From positions 62,001-126,000 of the forward strand of contig NZ_FNDJ01000018.1 of the NCBI RefSeq assembly GCF_900099965.1: 64,000 nt of DNA. The letters run 5' to 3'. Position 1 is the first letter of the stretch. Each line of letters opens with the position of its first letter. The notes under the pieces were generated by a model, which was not told the DNA's origin, did not search any database, and saw only the letters and a list, made by a program, of their open reading frames with translations. This stretch comes from Nonomuraea jiangxiensis. GTDB lineage: Bacteria; Actinomycetota; Actinomycetes; Streptosporangiales; Streptosporangiaceae. The translations under genes were made by a program, and so were the position numbers. Shown here piece by piece: positions 44,054-51,039 of this stretch.

Positions 44054-45148
44054 TCACGCTCGCGCCACGGCGAAGCGCGCCACCAGCGGCAGGCCCAGCA
44101 GGCCGAGCGCGGCCAGCGCGGCAGGCAGGCCGAGCCACCCGCTCAACCCAGCCACCAGCAGCGGGCTGACGACGAACCCGGTGTAGGAGATCGTGGACAC
44201 CCCCCACACCAACGTCCCGCTCGCGTCGTCGGCGGCCGACCGGCTGAGCACGGCGGGCACCAGCGGCCCGAGCGCCAGCCCCGTCACCGCGAACCCCGCC
44301 ATGGAGACCAGCACGGTGCCGCCCAGCCCGGCCAGGGCGATGCCCGCGCCCCCGCCCACCCCCGCCACCAGGTACAACGCCCTCAGCGGCACCCGGGGCA
44401 GCACCTGCACGACGAGCCGCCCGGTCGTGAGCGCCGCCATGTAGACCGCGGGCGCGGCGCTCGACACCACCGGCGGGGCACCGCGATGCGCCTCCAGCAG
44501 CAGCACCGACCACTGCTCGACCGAGTTCTCGATGACCAGCGCGCACGCGGCCAGCAGGCCCAGTACGAGCGCGGCCCCCCAGAGCGAGCGTCGATCGGTG
44601 CGCGGCGGGCCGGCGGCCGGGCCGTGCCCGAGGGGCAGCGCCGGCAGTGACAACGTCGCGGCGAGCACGACCGCCGCGACGATCAGCAGCACCGGCGCGA
44701 CGCCGAGCCCGAGGGAGCGTGCCAGCCCGGTGAGCGGGGCCGCGGCGATGACCGCGACGGGGAAGGCGGCGTGCACCGCCTGGAACAGCCGGCGGCCGCT
44801 CTCCCGTTCGGCCCGCCCGGTGGCGAGGTTCAGCGCGACGTCGAGCGCGCCGCTGGCCGCGCCCACCACCAGCAGCGCGAGCGCGAGCTGCCAGAGCGTG
44901 GAGACCAGCCCGATGCCCGCGACGCTGACCGCGAACAAGGCGGTGGTGGCCATCAGGGCGGCCCGCTCCCGGCCCCGCGCCAGCCGTCCGGCAAGCGCCA
45001 TCGCGGGCAGCGCCCCCACCGGTACGAGGCTCAGCGCCAGCCCGAGGTCCCCGGCCGTGACGCCCAGCTCCAGCTTGAGCGCGGGCAGCAGGGCCGACCA
45101 CGACCCCCAGAACACGGCCCACGCCGCACTGACCGCGATCAGCGGCAT
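44054..45148 (-). CDS. MFS transporter, 12-TM
   Basis: A 364-residue transporter with about 12 hydrophobic segments (WAVFWGSWSALLPALKLELG, GALDVALNLATGRA after TM4, and IENSVEQWSVLLLEAH at the start of the second half). This pattern fits the YbjJ-like MFS subgroup with unknown substrate. ATG at 45148 follows GGAGGAGG, better than the frame start at 45187. A perfect palindrome lies just upstream of that ribosome-binding site. Confidence 0.85.
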   Translation of the reverse strand: MPLIAVSAAWAVFWGSWSALLPALKLELGVTAGDLGLALSLVPVGALPAMALAGRLARGRERAALMATTALFAVSVAGIGLVSTLWQLALALLVVGAASGALDVALNLATGRAERESGRRLFQAVHAAFPVAVIAAAPLTGLARSLGLGVAPVLLIVAAVVLAATLSLPALPLGHGPAAGPPRTDRRSLWGAALVLGLLAACALVIENSVEQWSVLLLEAHRGAPPVVSSAAPAVYMAALTTGRLVVQVLPRVPLRALYLVAGVGGGAGIALAGLGGTVLVSMAGFAVTGLALGPLVPAVLSRSAADDASGTLVWGVSTISYTGFVVSPLLVAGLSGWLGLPAALAALGLLGLPLVARFAVARA

Positions 45149-45161
45149 ACACCAGCCTCCT

Positions 45162-45173
45162 CCGAAATTTCGG
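45162..45173. promoter_or_regulatory. Perfect palindrome CCGAAATTTCGG before the MFS gene
   Basis: Twelve-bp perfect dyad only 14 bp before the MFS start, adjoining its Shine-Dalgarno sequence. A bound repressor would block transcription or translation start. Confidence 0.5.
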
Positions 45174-45474
45174 CAAAGCCACCACAAAGATCATCGGTGT
45201 GCTAATTACCCAGCCTGTGCCCGTGATGAGACTGGTTCGGAGCGTTGGTTCCGCCGCACATGTCCACCGAAGTCATCACAACCGGGCGGGGCGTGATGGA
45301 CGCCGCTCATGGGGAGGCCGCGGGAGGTCATCGCTCAACCTGGCCGACCTTCTTACCCACTGTGGAGAAATGCATTGAGCGGCCGGGTGACGCCGGTTAG
45401 GTTGGCGCGCATGGCGGGTGACGACCACCGGTCCTGCCCGCGGAAGGAGAACGGCGCGCTTCGAAGGGGGAGAC

Positions 45475-45576
45475 ATGAGACGCGTCAGAGTCAGCAAGAC
45501 GGTCGCCAAGCGGCGGCTGCGGCTGGTCGCGCAGCTGGATCTGCGGACACCGGCGGGTCGCCGGCTGCCCTATTGA
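45475..45576 (+). CDS. Tiny basic ORF, 33 aa
   Basis: Encodes a 33-residue peptide starting MRRVRVSKTVAKRRLRLV and ending RRLPY, with ten or more Arg/Lys. AAGGGGGAG lies 4 nt before the ATG, an unusually strong ribosome-binding site for a chance ORF. No family recognised. It lies between the divergent MFS gene and the next small ORF, 74 bp upstream of it. The rest of 45149-45474 holds only the palindrome above and no gene I can support. Confidence 0.45.
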   Translation: MRRVRVSKTVAKRRLRLVAQLDLRTPAGRRLPY

Positions 45577-45606
45577 CCACTCCTTACACCAGGCTTACGA
45601 GGGCAT

Positions 45607-45635
45607 CTGTTAAACAACAGAGGTCTCAGTATTAT
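45607..45635 (+). promoter_or_regulatory. Dyad plus TATTAT box before the 55-aa ORF
   Basis: CTGTT-AAAC-AACAG (45607-45620) is followed by TATTAT (45630-45635), 15 bp before the ATG at 45651. The dyad would overlap the -35 region, a typical repressor position. Confidence 0.45.
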
Positions 45636-45650
45636 CACGGGGGGCTCACG

Positions 45651-45818
45651 ATGAAGAGGCTTGTGGTGGTGCCGCCACAGATCGCCAGGCACAAGGTCCG
45701 CGACATCCGCTCGGCGGACCCCCGCAAGCCGCCCGCCGATCCCAAGGTCGTCGACCTGCGGGCCTACACCGGCAAGAACGTGATCCACTTCCCCGGCGGT
45801 CCCACCCCCGCCGCCTGA
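45651..45818 (+). CDS. Small hypothetical protein, 55 aa
   Basis: A 55-residue, Pro- and Arg-rich protein (MKRLVVVPPQIARHKVRDIR..., ending HFPGGPTPAA) with GGGGGG upstream of the ATG and its own promoter-like sequence. No signal peptide or Cys; no family recognised. The frame is open upstream to 45309, but no conserved character is visible there. Its basic start resembles the preceding 33-residue ORF in composition. Confidence 0.5.
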   Translation: MKRLVVVPPQIARHKVRDIRSADPRKPPADPKVVDLRAYTGKNVIHFPGGPTPAA

Positions 45819-45850
45819 CGCCCCCGGGGCCGGGAGCGCCCGGCGCGCGG

Positions 45851-46471
45851 TCAGCCGTACAGCCGGCGGGCGTAAGTCTCCCCGTAGTAGGCCTCCAGCT
45901 CCTCCACGCTCTCCTCGACCTTCTGCACGTCCTTGACCAGGGTCGCGTGGGACGGCAGGCCGTCGGGGGCCCAGCGGTCGGGCTTCCAGAGCGAGGAGCG
46001 CATGAACGCCTTGGCGCAGTGGAAGAAGATCTGCTCGATCTCCACCACGAGGGCGAGGTGCGGGCGGTGGCCCTTGACGATCAACTGGTCGAAGAACGGC
46101 GCCTCCCGCACGAGCCGCGCCCGCCCGTTGATGCGCAGGGTCTCGTTCCGCCCGGGGATCAGGAAGATCAACCCCACGTGCGGATTTTTCAGGATGTTGA
46201 GGAATCCGTCCGCTCGGCGGTTCCCCGGGCGGTCCGGGATGGCGATCGTCGTGTCATCGATGACGTGTACGAACCCGGCCGGATCGCCCTTGGGCGACAC
46301 GTCGCAGGAACCACGCTCGTCGGAGGTGGCGACCAGGCAGAACGGCGAGGCCGCCAGCCACTGCAGGTCACGTTCGTGCAAGCGGACGCGGTCCTTGTCC
46401 GCGGCCCGGGGCATGACCTCGCCGAGCAGCTCGCGCAGCTCCGTCTCCGAATCGATCTCCACCCAGCTCAT
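45851..46471 (-). CDS. FMN-dependent PPOX-type flavoprotein (MSMEG_1061 family)
   Basis: A 206-residue split-barrel flavoprotein. Family features include LQWLAASPFCLVATSDERGSCDVSPKGDPAGF, then DTTIAIPDRPGNRRADGFLNILKNPHVGLIFLIPG and the C-terminal KAFMRSSLWKPDRW. The conserved phosphate-binding SPKGDP and RPGNRRxDGF loops match the MSMEG_1061 subgroup. Likely FMN-binding reductase or oxidase of unknown substrate. Start has AAGGGAG upstream. Confidence 0.9.
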   Translation of the reverse strand: MSWVEIDSETELRELLGEVMPRAADKDRVRLHERDLQWLAASPFCLVATSDERGSCDVSPKGDPAGFVHVIDDTTIAIPDRPGNRRADGFLNILKNPHVGLIFLIPGRNETLRINGRARLVREAPFFDQLIVKGHRPHLALVVEIEQIFFHCAKAFMRSSLWKPDRWAPDGLPSHATLVKDVQKVEESVEELEAYYGETYARRLYG

Positions 46472-46549
46472 GCGTTCTCCCTTCGGGGGTTTCCCCCATC
46501 TTGTCAGGGAAGCGGGCTCAGCAACCGGTCCGCCCGCCAGTGCCGGGAT

Positions 46550-47635
46550 TCACCAGCGGCGGGCGTGCGCCATGGCCCCCAGGTACGCATCCCGCTCCAC
46601 CGCGAACCGCACCGGGTCCATGCCCTGCCGCTCGGCCCGCAGGTGCAGCAGGGTCAGCTCGGTCGCCGCCTGCTGGTAGTCGCTCATGGCCCGGCCGAGC
46701 CCCGCCCGCCGGGCCTGCTTGCGGGCCGCCTTGCGCGCCTGCAACGTGGTGAGCATGCGGACGTCGGCCTCCGTGACCAGCCCGGTGTCCCGATATCTGG
46801 GCAGATAGAGGCCCATCTTGGCGACGAGGTGACGGCGCTCGACCACGGTCACCACGATCAGCAGGACCAGCACCGCCATGATCACCAGGTAGGCCGTGCC
46901 CAGCAGGGGCAGCGACTTCACGGTGGCGGCGCCGTTCCAGAAGGCGTGCAGGAAGACCGCGCCCAGGTAGCCGAGCGGGATGGCCGCGTACCTGGCCGCG
47001 GTGCGGCGGGTGAGCGCGTAGGCGACGCCGACGCCGACCAGCGAGGTGTAGATGGGGTGGCCCAGCGGGTCGATCAGGCCGCGCAGCACGAAGAGCTGCA
47101 CCGCGCCGCCGGGGCCGTCCTCGCCGAACGCGAGCAGGTAGTAGCCGACGTTCTCCACGGCGGCGAAGCCGAGGCCGGCCATGGAGGCGTACACGATGCC
47201 GTCGGTCAGGCCGTCGATCTCCCCCCGCCGGCGCAGCAGCAGCAACAGCGCCGAGCCCTTGAGCGCCTCCTCGACCACCGGGGCCAGCAGCACCGTGCCC
47301 ACGTCGTCGACCACCGCGGAATGCAGGCCGGCCCTGGCGAACAGCTCCTGGCCCAGGAGCGTCAGCGCGATGCCCAGTACGATCGCCACCCCCGCGCCCC
47401 AGACGAACGCGAAGGCGAGGTTGAGCTTGGGCTCCGGTTCGAGCCTGTCGAGCGAGAGCACGGCCCCGAGCAGCACCGGCAACGGCGCCACGGCCAGCAA
47501 CGCGGACAGGCCGAACCCGACGGGGCCGCCGGAGGCGAGCATGACGGCCAGGACGACCAGCGCGAGAATGCCCGAGACGACGAGGCCGACCAGCAGGGCC
47601 TTACTGGGCCGTTGAACGAGCAACGGTGCGGTCAT
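46550..47635 (-). CDS. PrsW family intramembrane metalloprotease
   Basis: A 361-residue protein with eight or so membrane segments and the PrsW/CPBP-like zinc motifs: PVVEEALKGSALLLLL (EEALKG), FAAVENVGYYLLAF (ENxxY), LGHPIYTSLVGVG (His) and FLHAFWNGAA (HAFWN). In Bacillus PrsW cleaves an anti-sigma factor; the actinobacterial role is inferred to be site-1-type signalling cleavage. The C-terminal 90 residues are soluble and basic. AGAGAGG precedes the ATG. Confidence 0.9.
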   Translation of the reverse strand: MTAPLLVQRPSKALLVGLVVSGILALVVLAVMLASGGPVGFGLSALLAVAPLPVLLGAVLSLDRLEPEPKLNLAFAFVWGAGVAIVLGIALTLLGQELFARAGLHSAVVDDVGTVLLAPVVEEALKGSALLLLLRRRGEIDGLTDGIVYASMAGLGFAAVENVGYYLLAFGEDGPGGAVQLFVLRGLIDPLGHPIYTSLVGVGVAYALTRRTAARYAAIPLGYLGAVFLHAFWNGAATVKSLPLLGTAYLVIMAVLVLLIVVTVVERRHLVAKMGLYLPRYRDTGLVTEADVRMLTTLQARKAARKQARRAGLGRAMSDYQQAATELTLLHLRAERQGMDPVRFAVERDAYLGAMAHARRW

Positions 47636-47700
47636 GGTGGTGCCTCTCTTCCCGTCGGTCCCGCCACTATGCGCCCGTCGTATCGACAGTCACTTAACGG

Positions 47701-48906
47701 TTACTTGATTTCGCGGTAGTACGGGTCCGTCACGACCGACTCACCATCCGCGTACGTGTAGACCTCCCGGCCCGACACGAACACCCGCAGCGCCCGGCTC
47801 ATGACGTCCAGCGGGTCACCCGACCAGATCACCACGTCCCCGTCAAGCCCGGGCTTGAGTGCGCCCACCCGGTCGTCGAGGCCCATGATCCGGGCCGGGT
47901 TGAGGGTGATCGAGCGCAGTGCCGTGTCCCGGTCCAGCCCTTCCTTGACCGCCAGCGTGGCCTGGTGCACCAGGAAGTGGATGGGCACGACGGGGTGGTC
48001 GGTGGTGATGGCCACCTCGACCCCGGCCCGCGCCAGGATGCCCGGGTTGCGCAGCGAGCGCTGGCGCAGCTCCACCTTCGACCGGCTGGTGAACAGCGGC
48101 CCGATGATGACCGGCACCTTCCGGGCGGCCAGGGTGTCGGCCAGCAGGTGGCCCTCCGTGCCATGGTTGAGCACCACCCGGTAGCCGAACTCCGCCGACA
48201 GCCGGAGGGCGGTCGCGATGTCGTCGGCGCGATGGGTGTGCTGGCACCACGGCAACTCGCCGTCCAGCACGCGGACCAGGATCTCCAGGGTGCCGTCCCG
48301 GTCGAACGGCTTGCCCTCCGCCGCCGCGGCCTCCCGCCTGGCCCTGTAGTCCTGCGCCTTCATGAAGGCGTCGCGGATCACGGCGGCCACGCCCTGCCGG
48401 GTGGAGGGCAGCTTCTTCTGGTCGCCGTACACGCGCTTGGGGTTCTCGCCCAGGGCGCTCTTGACGCTCACCGGCTCCTTGATCAGCATCTCGTCGACGG
48501 ACCTGCCCCAGCACTTGATCGCGACGGTCTGGCCGCCGATCGGGTTGCCGGAGCCCGGCTTGATCACGGCCGTCGTCACGCCACCGGAGAGCGCGTCGCC
48601 GAAGGCCAGGTCGGCGGGGTTGATGGCGTCGAGCGCGCGCAGGCGGGCGCCGTTCGGGTCGGTCATCTCGTTGGTGTCCTGGCCGGCCCAGCCCTCGGAC
48701 TCCTCGTGCACGCCGAGATGCCCGTGGGCCTCGACGAATCCGGGCAGCACCCAGCCACCGGCGGCGTCCACCACCGTGATCCCGTCGGGCAGCGGCACGT
48801 CGCGGCCGACCGCGGTGATCTTCCCGTCCTGTATGAGCACGGTGCCACCGTCGATGGGATCGCCGTCGACCGGTACGACATATCCGCTGGTAATAGCAAG
48901 ATTCAT
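47701..48906 (-). CDS. Amidohydrolase family protein
   Basis: A 401-residue metal-dependent hydrolase of the imidazolonepropionase-like amidohydrolase group. Metal ligands are visible in VEAHGHLGVHE (HxH), QHTHRADD, LNHGTEGH and TTDHPVV, and the composite sandwich domain brackets the barrel (VLIQDGKITAVG at the start, VIWSGDPLDV at the end). Start at 48906 is supported by the family N-terminus MNLAITSGYVVPVDG; upstream in-frame codons to 49308 overlap the divergent gene and are not coding. A TAAGTT box 7 nt upstream suggests a leaderless mRNA. Confidence 0.9.
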   Translation of the reverse strand: MNLAITSGYVVPVDGDPIDGGTVLIQDGKITAVGRDVPLPDGITVVDAAGGWVLPGFVEAHGHLGVHEESEGWAGQDTNEMTDPNGARLRALDAINPADLAFGDALSGGVTTAVIKPGSGNPIGGQTVAIKCWGRSVDEMLIKEPVSVKSALGENPKRVYGDQKKLPSTRQGVAAVIRDAFMKAQDYRARREAAAAEGKPFDRDGTLEILVRVLDGELPWCQHTHRADDIATALRLSAEFGYRVVLNHGTEGHLLADTLAARKVPVIIGPLFTSRSKVELRQRSLRNPGILARAGVEVAITTDHPVVPIHFLVHQATLAVKEGLDRDTALRSITLNPARIMGLDDRVGALKPGLDGDVVIWSGDPLDVMSRALRVFVSGREVYTYADGESVVTDPYYREIK

Positions 48907-48913
48907 GACTCGT

Positions 48914-48919
48914 AACTTA
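48914..48919 (-). promoter_or_regulatory. Probable -10 box (TAAGTT), leaderless
   Basis: Seven nt separate this box from the amidohydrolase ATG at 48906; no ribosome-binding site. Confidence 0.45.
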
Positions 48920-49065
48920 CAACTGACCGGGTAGGCAACGCCGATGACCTCCTGTTTGCACGAACGATGGTCGATGGAGAGGTGGAGCGGCTCTCCGGTA
49001 CCCGGAGCTTCGCCCGGCGGCTCGGGGTAGGCTGACGGCTTCACAAATCGGACGGGGGAGGGCGG

Positions 49066-49563
49066 ATGTCGCTGCACCACGAACCGGGTCCCGAGCGCCG
49101 GACGCCGGACGACGCGGAGCTCGCGCGCCCGCACGAGCCGGGCCCGCAGTTCCGGGCGCTGACCGACGAGGAGCTCTCGCGCCTGCTGGGAGAGCAGCAC
49201 TTCGGCGCGCTGGCGACCGGCGCCGGCCTGTCCACGGTCGGCTACACCTGGGACCCCGGGCGGCGGGTGGTGCGGATCTCCACCGTCGCCGACCGGCTCA
49301 AGCTGCACCAGGACCCGCGTTGCGCCCTCTACGTGGCCAGCGGCGACTTCCAGTCCTACGCCGTGGCCGAGGGCACGGCGGAGATGTCGCCGGTGAGCGG
49401 GGCGCCGGGCGACGAGGTGGGCCGGGAATTGCTGGCCATGCAGCCCGCCGTCGCCGACGAGGCCGCCTTCCTGCGGCGCATGGTCGCCGGCCGGCGACTG
49501 GTGGTCAGGCTCAGGGTCGCACGGCTGTACGGGACGGCTCTGCCGCCGGCGCCCGTCGCCTAG
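49066..49563 (+). CDS. F420-dependent PPOX-class oxidoreductase-like protein
   Basis: A 165-residue split-barrel protein: FRALTDEELSRLLGEQHFGALATG, YTWDPGRRVVRISTVADRLKLHQDPRCALYVASGDF and a final VARLYG. This spacing matches actinobacterial F420- or FMN-binding PPOX proteins. An N-terminal 28-residue polar extension (HHEPGPERRTPDD) is unusual. GGGGGAGGG precedes the ATG. The last 53 bp overlap the 3' end of the opposing MFS gene. Confidence 0.85.
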   Translation: MSLHHEPGPERRTPDDAELARPHEPGPQFRALTDEELSRLLGEQHFGALATGAGLSTVGYTWDPGRRVVRISTVADRLKLHQDPRCALYVASGDFQSYAVAEGTAEMSPVSGAPGDEVGRELLAMQPAVADEAAFLRRMVAGRRLVVRLRVARLYGTALPPAPVA

Positions 49564-50917
49564 CGCGCCGCCCGGCGTAGGCCACCGAGGCGACCATGAC
49601 GAGGACGAGCACCAGGTCCACGGCCGCCGAGGAGCGCATGGCGGCCACGTGGTGCCCGCCCTCGGCCGCGGCGAAGTACACCGCGCCGATCACGGCCACG
49701 CCGCCCGCCCCGGCGAACTGCTGCGCCGTGCTGAGCACCCCCGCCCCCACACCCGCCTGGTGCGGCGCGACCTCCACCAGCGCCGCCCCGATGAGCTGCG
49801 GCAGGACCAGGCCGTTGCCCGAGCCGACGAGCGCGAGCGCCACCACGATGTACGGCAGGCCCTGCCCGGCCGCGACCACCAGCAGGCCGAGCCCCAGCGC
49901 CGCGACGGCGCCGCCGGCGAAGACGACGGCCAGGCCGTGCCGCCTGGTCAGCCGGGTGCCGAGCAGCGAGGTGATCGAGTACAGGATCCCCATCGGCGCG
50001 AACGCCAGCCCCGCCTGGGAGGCCGTCAGCCCGAGCCCGCTCTGCAGCAGCAGCGTCAGCGTGAACATGAACGAGGCGAAGTAGGCCATGAACGCCACGA
50101 GCGAGCCGACGCCCGCCAGGTAGGAGTGCACCTTGAGCAGCGCCAGGTCGAGCACCGGCTGCCCGCCGCGGGCGCCGAGCACCCGCTGCCAGCGCCACGT
50201 GACCAGGAAGACCGGCACGCTCGCGGCCATGCACACCCACGTCCAGGCCGGCCAGCCCAGGCTGTTGCCGAGGCCGAGCGGCACCAGCAGCAGCGCCAGG
50301 GTCACCGCGAAGCCGGTCGCGCCGGGCACGTCGAGCCTGGACCGGCCGGGCGTCTGTACCTTGGGCAGCAGCCAGCCGGCCAGTGGCAGGACGACCAGGC
50401 CCACGGGCAGGTTGACCAGGAAGATGGCCCGCCAGCCCAGGCCGAACAGGTCGGCCGACAGCAGCATCCCGCCCAGCACCTGACCGGCGATCGAGCCGAG
50501 GCCGCCGGTGGCGCCGTACCAGCCGAGGGCGCGTCCCCGCTGGTGCGGCGGGTAGACGGCGGAGATCGTGGCCAGCACCTGCGGCACCATCGCGGCGCCG
50601 GCCAGGCCCTGGAGCAGGCGGGCGGCGACGAGCTGGGCCGGGTCGACGGCGATGCCGCAGAGCACCGACGTGATCGTGAACGCGGCCACGCCCCAGAGGA
50701 ACAGGCGCCGGTAGCCGTAGCGGTCGCCCAGCCGGCCTCCGGTGATCATGCCTGCCGCGTACGTGAAGGCGTAGCCGCCCACGATCAGCTCCAGTGCGGC
50801 GGAACCGGTGTGCAGGTCCCGTTCGATGGAGGGTGCCGCCACATTGACCACGAAGAAGTCGAACTGTGCCATGAACCAGGCCGAGAGCAGCACTGGGAGC
50901 GTTCCACGATATTTCAC
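49511..50917 (-). CDS. MFS transporter, DHA2-like 14-TM
   Basis: A 468-residue exporter-type MFS protein with about 14 hydrophobic segments. TM1 reads PVLLSAWFMAQFDFFVVNVAAPSIERDL; motif A is GGRLGDRYGYRRLFLWG; motif C lies in GWYGATGGLGSIAGQVLGG. The basic C-terminus (GRRARRRAPAAEPSRTAVRP) extends antisense into the PPOX gene by 53 bp. GTG start with a TACCCT box 8 nt upstream, so probably leaderless. Substrate unknown. Confidence 0.88.
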   Translation of the reverse strand: MKYRGTLPVLLSAWFMAQFDFFVVNVAAPSIERDLHTGSAALELIVGGYAFTYAAGMITGGRLGDRYGYRRLFLWGVAAFTITSVLCGIAVDPAQLVAARLLQGLAGAAMVPQVLATISAVYPPHQRGRALGWYGATGGLGSIAGQVLGGMLLSADLFGLGWRAIFLVNLPVGLVVLPLAGWLLPKVQTPGRSRLDVPGATGFAVTLALLLVPLGLGNSLGWPAWTWVCMAASVPVFLVTWRWQRVLGARGGQPVLDLALLKVHSYLAGVGSLVAFMAYFASFMFTLTLLLQSGLGLTASQAGLAFAPMGILYSITSLLGTRLTRRHGLAVVFAGGAVAALGLGLLVVAAGQGLPYIVVALALVGSGNGLVLPQLIGAALVEVAPHQAGVGAGVLSTAQQFAGAGGVAVIGAVYFAAAEGGHHVAAMRSSAAVDLVLVLVMVASVAYAGRRARRRAPAAEPSRTAVRP

Positions 50918-50925
50918 GACAGCCT

Positions 50926-50931
50926 AGGGTA
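50926..50931 (-). promoter_or_regulatory. Probable -10 box (TACCCT), leaderless
   Basis: Eight nt from the GTG at 50917 of the MFS gene. Confidence 0.4.
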
Positions 50932-51004
50932 AAGCGCGGCTTTTGGGTGATCTCCAGTGGACCCTTGCAACTTCGCTGGCAGCGGCCTACGATCCGGCTA
51001 ATTG

Positions 51005-51033
51005 TTAGGAAACTTTCTTTAAAGAAAGGTTTC
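51005..51033 (+). promoter_or_regulatory. Operator-like inverted repeat overlapping the chitinase ribosome-binding site
   Basis: TTAGGAAACTTTC is followed by a near-perfect inverted copy (AAAGAAAGGTTTC), forming a long dyad centred near 51021. The GAAACTTTC core is shared with the GH30 promoter. The AAAGG used as ribosome-binding site lies in the right arm, so the dyad could act on DNA as an operator or on RNA by hiding the site. Confidence 0.6.
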
Positions 51034-51039
51034 TGCGAC

